DNA of 64,000 nt. Origin: Spirochaetota bacterium (GTDB lineage: Bacteria > Spirochaetota > UBA4802 > UBA5550). Under the pieces are notes generated by a model that was not told where the DNA came from, did no database searches, and saw only the letters and a program-made list of their open reading frames with translations. The position numbers were made by a program, and so were the translations under genes. The stretch spans positions 248,001 to 312,000 of the forward strand of contig JAGNKX010000001.1 in the NCBI GenBank assembly GCA_017999915.1, given 5' to 3'. Shown here one piece after another: positions 46,085 through 54,323 of this stretch; the stretch's first letter is position 1, and each line of letters opens with the position of its first letter.

Positions 46085-46404
46085 CAGGAAGGAAAGGCTT
46101 TCTTGGCTTTCAATTTAAAAAAACTAGTCAGCTTCAGCATTGTTAAAACCTTCATGATCTCCGGATCGACATGGGTCATGGTGATGGTCCGTTTCGAGCC
46201 TGAAAGGTGCTGAACGAACTTTACAAAGGTCGCGATGGCGGTTGAATCAATGGACGTGACCGCATCCATGTTAAATTCGATGTCCTTGGTGCTGGACTCA
46301 GCGGCTTTTTTAAGCTTCTCCAGCATGTCCCCGGCATTAACGATGCCGAGATTGGAATCGGTGAAACAGATCTCCAGAACATCACTATCATGTACCTGTA
46401 TCAT
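46084..46404 (-). CDS. STAS-domain anti-sigma factor antagonist
   Basis: 106 residues, a single STAS domain. AVTSIDSTAIATFVKFVQ contains the phosphorylatable Ser54 in the standard position. Such proteins bind anti-sigma kinases when dephosphorylated by PP2C/SpoIIE phosphatases. It is translationally coupled to the SDR gene, an unusual partner. The phosphatase at 15572-17338 is one possible regulator. Confidence 0.92.
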   Translation of the reverse strand: MIQVHDSDVLEICFTDSNLGIVNAGDMLEKLKKAAESSTKDIEFNMDAVTSIDSTAIATFVKFVQHLSGSKRTITMTHVDPEIMKVLTMLKLTSFFKLKAKKAFPS

Positions 46405-46636
46405 GGTGTCCTACACTATCATCCGAGTGATTTTTTTTACCGGTGATATCATATAATCAATATGGATGGAAAATTTTACAACAAAATATTTTTTTCCGCT
46501 TCAGCTTCACTGCATTTATTGCGCAAAATATCACGACCGTTAAACAGGGGTCTCTTTCAGCGTTAATAATGATTGACACATCCGGAGAGCATTCTTACCG
46601 TTTCGGCCGATCAAGGGAATAAGAGGAATACAACAA

Positions 46637-47815
46637 ATGAATAAAAATGGACTGTTCAATACCGGGAAGATTGGCTCCATCACACTCAGAAACAGGACCA
46701 TTCGGTCCGCGGGTTTCGAAGGCATGTGCCCCGGCGGCATCCCCTCGGAATCGCTCATCAACTACCATCGCTCCGTGGCAGCCGGCGGGATCGGCATGAC
46801 CACCGTGGCTTATGTGTCGGTGACCAACGGCGGGCGAACCTTCAGCCACCAGGCGTGGATGCGGCCCGAGGCCGTTCCCCACTTTAAAAAGCTCACCGAC
46901 GCCGTTCACCGCGAGGGAGCGGCGGCCTCGGTCCAGCTGGGTCACGCAGGCAATATGGGAGACCGCAAGGTTTCCGGTGAGCGGGCGATTTCCCCGTCGG
47001 GACGGTTCTGCCTCTTCGGCATCACCCTTCCCAGAAAAATGACCGAATCCGATATCGAGGAAATGGCCCGGGCCCACGGCAGGGCCGCGGCGCTGGCGCG
47101 GGAAGCGGGCTTTGACGCGGTGGAGATACACGCGGGCCACGGTTATCTCATAAGCCAGTTCCTTTCGCCCTTTACCAACCACCGCGGGGACAAATTCGGC
47201 GGCCCCCTCGAAAACCGCGCACGGTTCCTCAGGATGGTCATGGCGGAGGTGAAAAAGGCGGCGGGAAATAAAATCGCCGTGCTGGTGAAAACGAACCTTG
47301 ACGACGGCTTTTCGGGCGGGATGGGAGTCGATGAGGGGATCGCCGTGGCGAAAATCCTGGAGGAAGAAGGGGCCGACGCCCTGGTCCTCTCCGGCGGCTT
47401 CGTGAGCAAGACCCCCTTTTACATGATGCGCGGCCTTACTCCCCACCGGGAGCTCATCAGCTACCAGTCTGATCCTTTAATAAAGCTGGGAATGATGGCC
47501 TTTTCACGCGTCATGATCAAGGACTATCCGTACACCGAGGCCTACTTCCTCGAAGACGCCCTGAAGGTGAGAAAGGCGGTGAAGCTCCCCCTGGTCTATG
47601 TTGGCGGCCTCGTATCCCGGAAAAAAATAGAAGAGGTCATGGCACAGGGCTTCGATTACGTGGCCCTGGCCCGGGCCCTGGTGGCCGATCCCGGCTTCGT
47701 GAACGAGATTCGCAAGGACCCGGCCCATGTGTCAAAGTGCCTGCGCTGCGGCCCCTGCAACAGCTGCGTGGCCACCATGTACATGGGCGAGATGCGCTGC
47801 ACCTTCGAGGGGTGA
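46637..47815 (+). CDS. NADH:flavin oxidoreductase (old yellow enzyme family), short form
   Basis: 392 residues. FMN-binding barrel: GSITLRNRTIRSAGFEG, VQLGHAGNMG, and EIHAGHGYLISQFLSPFTNHRGDKFGG with the substrate-binding histidine region. The C-terminus has a cysteine cluster (CLRCGPCNSC, then RC) resembling the 4Fe-4S site of 2,4-dienoyl-CoA reductases, but the FAD/NADPH domain that should follow is missing and the protein ends eight residues later. It may use an external electron donor. Convergent with the membrane protein gene. Confidence 0.85.
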   Translation: MNKNGLFNTGKIGSITLRNRTIRSAGFEGMCPGGIPSESLINYHRSVAAGGIGMTTVAYVSVTNGGRTFSHQAWMRPEAVPHFKKLTDAVHREGAAASVQLGHAGNMGDRKVSGERAISPSGRFCLFGITLPRKMTESDIEEMARAHGRAAALAREAGFDAVEIHAGHGYLISQFLSPFTNHRGDKFGGPLENRARFLRMVMAEVKKAAGNKIAVLVKTNLDDGFSGGMGVDEGIAVAKILEEEGADALVLSGGFVSKTPFYMMRGLTPHRELISYQSDPLIKLGMMAFSRVMIKDYPYTEAYFLEDALKVRKAVKLPLVYVGGLVSRKKIEEVMAQGFDYVALARALVADPGFVNEIRKDPAHVSKCLRCGPCNSCVATMYMGEMRCTFEG

Positions 47816-47832
47816 GGATATAGACATTTCAT

Positions 47833-47987
47833 AAATAGTATTTCCCCTCCCTTGATGCCAGGGAATTGGGGAGAGGCAATCATAAGCGGCGTCGCCTTTC
47901 AGCGAACAGGCAGCCAGGATGGCTGCCGGAGCCGCTAGGACAGGATGTACTATTTGCGGCGGAGTGAGCGAAAGGTGCGCCGCTTAT
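47833..47987. repeat. Palindromic intergenic element between convergent genes
   Basis: The inverted repeats are nested: ATAAGCGGCG (47882-47891) with CGCCGCTTAT (47978-47987), extended by CCTTTC/GAAAGG; AAATAGTA (47833-47840) with TACTATTT (47948-47955); and a perfect hairpin GGCAGCCA/TGGCTGCC (47909-47916, 47920-47927). Non-coding; it may end both transcripts or be a mobile-type repeat. Confidence 0.55.
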
Positions 47988-48016
47988 ATCATTAAATCAC
48001 CATAACTTCTGTTGAA

Positions 48017-48859
48017 TCACTCGCCCGGCTCCCTGACGTAGAGCTGCCTCGCGATCCAGTGCATAGGCATTTTCCTCCGGAACAGCAGAAAGTACGCCGC
48101 CGCTGAAAAGGCCGGTATGCCGATACAGTACGCCGCTAGAAGGCTCCCGGTGAGCTCCCTGATCCCCATGACCGCCAGGGCCGCCAGGATCGCCAGGCCG
48201 AGGCAAACAACCCACTGAGTTCCCAGGTATAAGGCAAGGATCTTCGGGGCGCCCGGTACATTGTCCGAGGGGATGGTCCTGTCCATCCGGGCCCCCTCAC
48301 GGGTGAATGCGACAAAGCCGTACACGAGCATGGGGGCGAAGCATAGGCCCATGAACACCAGGGTCCACCACACCCTGCTGGCGTAAAAGAACGAAACTCC
48401 CATGAGCTTCCCCGGTTCCCAGAGGGCGCCGTCATTCACGCTCATGTCATAGAGAAACCGCTGGTACCCGGTACAGTCCCAGCCGCACACGAGGATGAAC
48501 CAGAAAATGATCCACGCCACCATCCAGTTGGCGTGTGCCCCATAGTAGTTCTTCTTCTTGACCAGCAGGAAGGTTGTCCAGTAGCCCAGGATCCCCTGGG
48601 TGATATTGGTAATGGCGAAGATGGTCACCAGCCAGGCCGGAATGTCGCTGAACTTCGTGGCCACCTGCATGGTTTCCCACTGGGTGTGCTCCCAGAGCAG
48701 ATACAGGCCCGAGGGCGCGAAGAATATTGAAAGAAATAGAAGGATGAATATATACCATTTATTATTAAAGGGTTTTACCTCCTTTTCAAGCTGCCGCGCG
48801 GCGGCCGCCGCGAAGGTCGCGCCAAAGGCGTACGACCATACCACATCAACTTGTACCAT
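48017..48859 (-). CDS. Hypothetical multi-spanning membrane protein
   Basis: 280 residues from ATG 48859, which has GGAGG upstream; an in-frame start ten codons earlier lacks one. About six hydrophobic segments are present (near 8-24, 35-55, 78-100, 112-130, 160-185, 215-265), with many tryptophans (LLWEHTQWETM, IIFWFILVCGWDC). I recognise no family. Confidence 0.65.
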   Translation of the reverse strand: MVQVDVVWSYAFGATFAAAAARQLEKEVKPFNNKWYIFILLFLSIFFAPSGLYLLWEHTQWETMQVATKFSDIPAWLVTIFAITNITQGILGYWTTFLLVKKKNYYGAHANWMVAWIIFWFILVCGWDCTGYQRFLYDMSVNDGALWEPGKLMGVSFFYASRVWWTLVFMGLCFAPMLVYGFVAFTREGARMDRTIPSDNVPGAPKILALYLGTQWVVCLGLAILAALAVMGIRELTGSLLAAYCIGIPAFSAAAYFLLFRRKMPMHWIARQLYVREPGE

Positions 48860-48966
48860 GAAAGACCTCCATTTTGTTATATAAGGCACCGGCGCCGACT
48901 GCGCCGGGTTCCCCTGCTTCGCAAAGCAAAGTCCGGCCTTGCCAAGAAGGCCGATCCGAACCGCCC

Positions 48967-49962
48967 CTATTGGTGCTTCGCTATAAGACTTTCCACGGAA
49001 ATGCCGGCGGCCCCGCAGTCGGTCACGATCATATCTATTATCTCTTCAACGAGCCTGCTGTTTTTCTTCAGCTTCTCCACCGCCCCTTTATCCGGAACCG
49101 TCTTGTCCAGGTAGGTGAAGTAAAACTGCAATGACGCCTTTTCAATACTCTCATAGGACGCGCCGGCACTGAGGACGTTTCTTATATTATTCTTATCGTT
49201 ATTGATGATCCCCAGTAGGATTCCTTTGTCCTTAACGAACTTCGCGAGCCTGGTTGCCAGTATTCTCCGGATGTAAGCATCGCTCTTGGTCCGCGTATCG
49301 ATGGCGCGCTCCTCCTCCGTTCCCCTGGCGGCGTTGCTGTACTTTCTGTCAGGCGCCACGGTCCGCAGCCTTTTCAGGGTATCATAAGGATAGCTCTTCA
49401 TGACCGCGTAGGCCACCTTTTTGGGGATGTTCCCGGCCGGGTCCACCAGGAGCTTGTAAATGAACTTCGTCCTGTTCCTGCCCAGGAACTCCATGTCGAA
49501 AAGACCGTTCATCACCGTCACCCGGACACAGCCCCTTTTAAGAGGAACATTGATTTCATCGGTGGCGGCGAATGAGATGGCGGCCCTGCCTCTATCCCAC
49601 TCATACACTGTTTTGTCCTTCAACGCCACGTCCCGTTCCTGGATGATGGGGGGCTTCAATCCCAGGTATATGGCCATGGTGTTGCGATCGTATCTCTTTT
49701 CCACCCGGGCAACGGTGCAGTCCGCGATCCAGTTGGGATAGGCCGGCACATCCCGGAGGACCTCGCCGATGACCTCCATCTTCTCATCGATGGCGGTGAC
49801 CGCCATGTATTCCATCAAATCGGTTCCCATGACCGAACGCTCGTAGACTTTTATGCCGCCGCTGCTTTTCACCAGCGACCACCCCCCGGCGGCACCGGCC
49901 TGTGATACATTCAAGACACCTGCCCAAAGAAAGATGACCAGAATTCCATGAAACCTCTTCAT
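48967..49962 (-). CDS. Secreted START-domain lipid-binding protein
   Basis: 331 residues from ATG 49962, with GGAGG six bases ahead, giving a clean signal peptide (FHGILVIFLWAGVLNVSQAGA). Residues about 30-210 match the START fold: GWSLVKSSGGIKVYERSV, then AYPNWIADCTVARVEK and IQERDVALKD. The C-terminal 110 residues are charged and helical. START domains bind lipids or sterol-like ligands, so a periplasmic lipid-handling role is likely. It is 107 bp upstream of the membrane protein gene on the same strand. Confidence 0.82.
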   Translation of the reverse strand: MKRFHGILVIFLWAGVLNVSQAGAAGGWSLVKSSGGIKVYERSVMGTDLMEYMAVTAIDEKMEVIGEVLRDVPAYPNWIADCTVARVEKRYDRNTMAIYLGLKPPIIQERDVALKDKTVYEWDRGRAAISFAATDEINVPLKRGCVRVTVMNGLFDMEFLGRNRTKFIYKLLVDPAGNIPKKVAYAVMKSYPYDTLKRLRTVAPDRKYSNAARGTEEERAIDTRTKSDAYIRRILATRLAKFVKDKGILLGIINNDKNNIRNVLSAGASYESIEKASLQFYFTYLDKTVPDKGAVEKLKKNSRLVEEIIDMIVTDCGAAGISVESLIAKHQ

Positions 49963-50136
49963 AGCACCTCCATATGACATTCTTTGTATCTGTCAAAGCT
50001 CCATCTGTCAGATATATAATGCAGGAAACGTGCCAGAGAAAAAAATCACCCCCTCCCGCCCCTCGATAATCCGGAAATCGGGAGAATTAATGCAAAGTGC
50101 CGCGGCCGAGCATTCGATTTCCTTATTTATCTTCTC

Positions 50137-50173
50137 CTGACCACCCTCATCTTGTGAAGGAGAGGGGGGTCAG
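50137..50173. repeat. Hairpin repeat in the 49963-50429 gap
   Basis: CTGACCACCC (50137-50146) pairs with GGGGGGTCAG (50164-50173) with one mismatch, flanked by CCTCATC and GATGAGG. Similar CT-rich/GA-rich hairpins occur near 37.1 kb. Non-coding. Confidence 0.45.
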
Positions 50174-50311
50174 GGGATGAGGTCTAGCCGGCAGAGGCAT
50201 TGAAGCCAGGATGATCTGTCCCACAATGGAATCATCTGTCCCGGTTTTCGGACAAATATGCAGTAACTTTACCCAGTTGGAATTGAGATAAACACTGACC
50301 TGTTGCAAAAC

Positions 50312-50414
50312 TGTCATTTCAGCGAATCCCGGTATTCCGGGATGAGGAGAAATCTTATCAAGGAAACCCCACATTTTAGATTTCTCACCCCCGCAAGCGG
50401 GGTTCAAAACGACA
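50312..50414. repeat. MITE-like 103-bp inverted-repeat element
   Basis: It begins TGTC and ends GACA. Inner arms GAGAAATCT (50347-50355) and AGATTTCTC (50378-50386) are perfect, outer arms are imperfect, and a perfect ATCCCGG/CCGGGAT hairpin (50326-50343) lies in the left arm with a CCCCGC/GCGGGG hairpin in the right. This form resembles the short TGTCATT...AATGACA repeats common in many bacterial genomes. It abuts the 3' end of the sigma-54 regulator gene. Confidence 0.7.
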
Positions 50415-50429
50415 AATTCAGGAAAACAG

Positions 50430-52556
50430 TTATTCGGAGATTCTATATTTCTGGAGCTTGTTGAAAAGGGTTGATTTGGGAAGACCGGTTATTTCAGCCG
50501 TTTTCCTTACATTGCCCCCGGTCTGCCTGAATGCGGCTGAAAGAAATTCCCGCTCGATGCGCTCCATATCAGCCGCGACATCGCAGCCGTTTCGGATCGC
50601 CTCCTCAATATAACCCTTCAGGGAGGAGTAAAAATCCATCATCCGCGACGTGTCGGAGGTGGTGCAGATCGCCTCAAGGTCTTTTTCGGATATGCTGTTC
50701 TTGTCCGTCATGACCAGCATGCGATGGACCAGGTTCTCCAGCTCCCGCACGTTGCCCCGCCACTCCTGCGACGTGAGGAAGCGCATGGCGGACACGGTGA
50801 ACTCGATGTTCCGGGCGCCGGTATAATCATACTTTTTGATGAAGTGCTCCACCAGCGGGGGAATATCCTCACGCCGCTCCCGGAGGGGGGGCACGTATAT
50901 CGGGAGACCGTTTATCCGGTAGAAGAGGTCCTCGCGGAATTCTCCCTCCTGGATCTTTTCCTCCAGGTTCTGGTTCGTCGCGGTGATGACCCGCACGTCA
51001 ACCCTGATGGAAGACTCGCCGCCGATGCGCTGAAACTCCCCCTCCTGGAGCACCCGGAGGAGCTTCGTCTGGAGTCTCGGGCTCATGTCCCCGATCTCGT
51101 CGAGGAAGATGGTGCCCCCGCCGGCGAGCTCGAACTTTCCCCGGCGCTGGCGGTCCGCGCCGGTGAAGGAGCCCCGCTCGTGGCCGAAGAGCTCGCTCTC
51201 CAGGAGCTCCGCGGGAATGGCCGAACAGTTCAGCTTGATGAAGGGCTTGTCCCGCCGCGGACCCAGGGCGTACAGGGCGTCGGCGATGAGCTCCTTGCCG
51301 GTGCCGCTTTCGCCCCTGATGATGACGGGGATGGTGGACCTCGCCGCCTTTTCTATGATGCCGTAGATCTCCTTCATGGCGCCGCTCTGGCCGATGATGT
51401 TCTGAAAGCGCGATGAGTAATCGAGCTCTTCGTGAAGGTATACGCTCTCGTTCTTCAGCTGTTCCAGCAGCCGGGAATTCTTTATCGAAATGGCCGCCTG
51501 CTCCGACAGGACCCCGAGAAGGGTCCGGTCATGCTCGGAAAAGACCCTCTCCTCGCTGCCGGCAGACACCAGGGCGCCCGCGGCGGCGCCGTCCACAGTC
51601 ACGGGGAGGCCATAGAGGCTCCGGATGGGGCCGTTCTTCATGGCGGCAGCGCGGCCCCGGATTCCGGTCATACTTTCGGGAGGCGCCGCCAGGACCGCGG
51701 CCGTGTCGATAATCTTTTTCCCGATCCTCCACTCCATGGCATCTTCAGTAGAACAGCCGGCTGCCCCTGATTCCGTAACCACTTCCATCATGCCCGATCG
51801 GGCGTTTTTCAGAACGATAAAGCTCCGGTCGCACTGGAGGAGCTTGTTTGTTTCAGCCACGATGTTGGCGAGGGTCTTTGCGAGCTCCTCGCGGGACGAG
51901 ATCTTCCGCCCGATCTCCATCAGCGACGAAATCTCCCGAACGTGCTTCTCGCCCATCTGGTACCAGGCCAGGATGTAATCGCCCAGCATCCGGGAAAAGG
52001 CGAGGCCCATCACCGATATCAGGAAAAAAAACGCCAGCCGGTCCATCAGCAAAATGTAATCAAGGGGAATCCCGTGGTAGGTGCGGTCGAACCAGGAGAG
52101 CATGACGATCACCGGCACGCACAGTACAATGCTGAAGATGGCATACCGGGTCCGGTACCTGATGCCGCCGCTGAAGCCAATAAGGTAATAGATGATGACC
52201 AGGGGATCCTGCATGAGGCCGACATGGTGCATCGTATAAAAGGAAAGGGTCACGATGCTGACCGTCACGAAGGCGGTGTCCAGTAAGACGGTCGCAAAGC
52301 CGACCCAGGACCGGTAGAACCCTCTCATCAGGGCAATGTATATGCCCGCGGCTGCCGCAGACATGACGATCCACTTGCCGATGCTGAGGAGCCAGTAGGA
52401 AGGAAGGAGATACCCCAGAAGGAAGCGGAGGGCGAATATCAGGGGAATAAAAGCCAGGAGAATGACCAGCCTGAACCTGCCCACCAGGAGCTCGCCGCTC
52501 CTCCACTTATCCTCGAAAATTTCCTCGATTGAGTTCAGGCGTTTTTGCCGTGCCAT
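50430..52556 (-). CDS. Membrane-anchored GAF-domain sigma-54 activator
   Basis: 708 residues. The N-terminal 200 residues have about six hydrophobic segments (RLVILLAFIPLIFALRFLL onward); a GAF domain follows (about 215-370). The sigma-54 AAA+ domain spans about 380-615 with Walker A GESGTGKE (about 413-420), the sigma-contact loop as GSFTGA instead of GAFTGA, Walker B TIFLDEIGD, and the R-finger region. A Fis-type helix-turn-helix is at 665-708 (NVRKTAEITGLPKSTLF). There is no receiver domain, so it probably senses a membrane or GAF signal directly. Its targets are unknown. Confidence 0.93.
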   Translation of the reverse strand: MARQKRLNSIEEIFEDKWRSGELLVGRFRLVILLAFIPLIFALRFLLGYLLPSYWLLSIGKWIVMSAAAAGIYIALMRGFYRSWVGFATVLLDTAFVTVSIVTLSFYTMHHVGLMQDPLVIIYYLIGFSGGIRYRTRYAIFSIVLCVPVIVMLSWFDRTYHGIPLDYILLMDRLAFFFLISVMGLAFSRMLGDYILAWYQMGEKHVREISSLMEIGRKISSREELAKTLANIVAETNKLLQCDRSFIVLKNARSGMMEVVTESGAAGCSTEDAMEWRIGKKIIDTAAVLAAPPESMTGIRGRAAAMKNGPIRSLYGLPVTVDGAAAGALVSAGSEERVFSEHDRTLLGVLSEQAAISIKNSRLLEQLKNESVYLHEELDYSSRFQNIIGQSGAMKEIYGIIEKAARSTIPVIIRGESGTGKELIADALYALGPRRDKPFIKLNCSAIPAELLESELFGHERGSFTGADRQRRGKFELAGGGTIFLDEIGDMSPRLQTKLLRVLQEGEFQRIGGESSIRVDVRVITATNQNLEEKIQEGEFREDLFYRINGLPIYVPPLRERREDIPPLVEHFIKKYDYTGARNIEFTVSAMRFLTSQEWRGNVRELENLVHRMLVMTDKNSISEKDLEAICTTSDTSRMMDFYSSLKGYIEEAIRNGCDVAADMERIEREFLSAAFRQTGGNVRKTAEITGLPKSTLFNKLQKYRISE

Positions 52557-52779
52557 GGCAAAGAGCCTATGGGACTACAATTATTTTTCAAATGTTTTTT
52601 ACCCATTTACAGAAATATATTTTCCATCCCGGGGGATATGCCCCATCTGAATTAATAAAAAAATTTTTCTTGTATATACGGGGACCGGTTTCATAATTAT
52701 CCAATCATGGCTCGGCTATGAACGTTCTATTTTTGGATATAGCCATTCATTACAATATACTTTACAGAAGGAGTCCCGT

Positions 52780-53565
52780 ATGAACGTTAAAGAACTGTTT
52801 GATCTCAAGGGAAAGAAAGCGATCGTTACCGGCGGAGGACGCGGATTGGGGAGCTTTATCGCAACTGGACTGGCGGAGGCCGGAGCGGATCTCGTGATCG
52901 CGTCGCGGAAGATGCAGAACCTCGAAAAAGAGGCGAAAGAGCTCCAGTCCCTCGGCGTGAAGGCCATCCCCGTGAAATGCGACATGGAATCCAAGGATGA
53001 CATAGACAACCTGGTCAAAACGGCTGTGCAGGAATTCGGCACCGTCGATATCCTTGTAAACAACGCCGGCATCACCTGGGGCGCGCCCACCCTTGACTTC
53101 CCCCTTGACAAGTGGGACAAGATCTTCAATGTCAACGTGCGGGGGCTCTGGATCCTCACCCAGCAGGTGGCCAACATCATGAAAGCTAAGGGAGGGGGAA
53201 AGATAATAAGCATATCCTCGGTCTTCGGCTCCCGCGGCTCCCTCGAAATAGCCCACCCTGCAGTAGCCTACAACTCATCCAAGGCAGCGGTGGAGATACT
53301 GACCAAGAACCTGGCCATCAAGCTGGCCCAGCATAAGATATACGTCAACGCCATCGCGCCGGGATTCTTCCATACGGACATGATGGAGTATATCTTCAAG
53401 CCTGAGATGAAGCCGATCCTGGACGCCATGGTCGGCCAGATACCCTTGATGAAAGTGGGCGAAGAGAACGAGATAAAGGGCCTGGCCCTGTTCCTCGCGT
53501 CAAAAGCGTCGGATTACATCACCGGCGCCGTGATACCGGTCGACGGCGGTCTCGGGGCGAAATAA
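52780..53565 (+). CDS. SDR-family oxidoreductase
   Basis: 261 residues with AGGAG before ATG 52780. NAD(P)-binding TGGGRGLGSFIA, NNAGITWG, active-site YNSSKAA, and the C-terminal DYITGAVIPVDGG are all intact. Closest in pattern to the FabG/gluconate dehydrogenase group, but the substrate cannot be told. It stands alone, divergent from the regulator gene, and ends with a terminator. Confidence 0.92.
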   Translation: MNVKELFDLKGKKAIVTGGGRGLGSFIATGLAEAGADLVIASRKMQNLEKEAKELQSLGVKAIPVKCDMESKDDIDNLVKTAVQEFGTVDILVNNAGITWGAPTLDFPLDKWDKIFNVNVRGLWILTQQVANIMKAKGGGKIISISSVFGSRGSLEIAHPAVAYNSSKAAVEILTKNLAIKLAQHKIYVNAIAPGFFHTDMMEYIFKPEMKPILDAMVGQIPLMKVGEENEIKGLALFLASKASDYITGAVIPVDGGLGAK

Positions 53566-53595
53566 GCAAACCTCTCACATCACCGGCAATGAAAT

Positions 53596-53621
53596 ACCCG
53601 GCACCAGGCCGGGTTTTTCTT
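53596..53621 (+). terminator. Rho-independent terminator after the SDR gene
   Basis: A seven-base-pair stem ACCCGGC/GCCGGGT (53596-53602, 53608-53614) with a five-base loop and a T run. Confidence 0.88.
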
Positions 53622-53675
53622 TGTCATAACCCGCGGGAATGCCCGTGCGTGACATAGGGGTCTCACAACTTTTTC

Positions 53676-53704
53676 TTGACCGGCGGGAAAAACAGGGTTA
53701 TCCT
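53676..53704 (+). promoter_or_regulatory. Candidate promoter of the small membrane protein gene
   Basis: TTGACC (53676-53681), 17-bp spacer, TATCCT (53699-53704), then a 32-bp leader with GGAGG before ATG 53737. The -10 match is moderate. Confidence 0.4.
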
Positions 53705-53736
53705 GCCGGATATAAATAATTTTACTGGAGGATGCT

Positions 53737-54135
53737 ATGAATATAAAACGTTATATTATCGCAAGCGTTGTTGTTTTTGTCGTACTGCAGGCAATAGACT
53801 GGCTCGTCCACGGCGTGCTCCTCGCCTCCTGGTACCAGGAGATCAAGGGACTCTGGCGTCCCGATATGATGAACTACATGTGGCTCATGATGCTGGGATC
53901 CCTCTTCTTTTCTTTCATGTTCGTCTTCATCTTCACCAAAAGTTACGAGTCGCGCGGCGTGGCCGAAGGGGCCCGCTACGGCCTTCTCATCGGCCTCCTG
54001 ATGAACGTTACCGGCATGTTAGGGGCATACGCTATGTATCCGATCCCCTTCGGACTTGCTGCGATATGGCTCGTCTACGGCATCATTGAACTGGTCATCG
54101 CCGGGATGATCACCGCAGTCATTTACCGGAAATAA
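53737..54135 (+). CDS. Small four-helix membrane protein
   Basis: 132 residues, GGAGG seven bases before the ATG. Four membrane helices (about 7-30, 47-66, 80-98, 105-128) are separated by short loops; WLVHGVLL and RYGLLIGLLMNVTG recall the DUF1761-like family, but I am not certain. The stop codon lies inside a 48-bp perfect palindrome. Confidence 0.75.
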   Translation: MNIKRYIIASVVVFVVLQAIDWLVHGVLLASWYQEIKGLWRPDMMNYMWLMMLGSLFFSFMFVFIFTKSYESRGVAEGARYGLLIGLLMNVTGMLGAYAMYPIPFGLAAIWLVYGIIELVIAGMITAVIYRK

Positions 54136-54179
54136 CCGGGTGAAGGGGCACGGCATGCCGTGCCCCTTCACCCGGTTAT
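54132..54179. repeat. 48-bp perfect palindrome overlapping a stop codon
   Basis: Bases 54132-54155 are the exact reverse complement of 54156-54179, with no spacer; the centre is GGCATGCC. It includes the TAA (54133-54135) of the preceding gene. No T run follows, so it is not a standard terminator, though it would form a very stable hairpin. Confidence 0.9.
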
Positions 54180-54323
54180 AAATCCTTGACAAAAACAGCC
54201 CGCTGTTGCAGAAGGTCATCAAGAATGACTGGCGTTTTTAGATGGAAATGACCATCAGGGAATTCTTGCAGTACCGTCATGTCGCACGCCTGGGCATGCA
54301 AACAACTGCCACAGGAGTGTCCC

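Noticed and set aside
46573-46601. Promoter for the old yellow enzyme gene
   Set aside because: A TTGACA is present at 46573-46578 but the -10 position reads TACCGT, too poor a match to call.
52557-52779. A sigma-54 (-24/-12) promoter before the SDR gene at 52780
   Set aside because: The TGGCTCGG near 52708 has no GC pair at the required distance for the -12 element.
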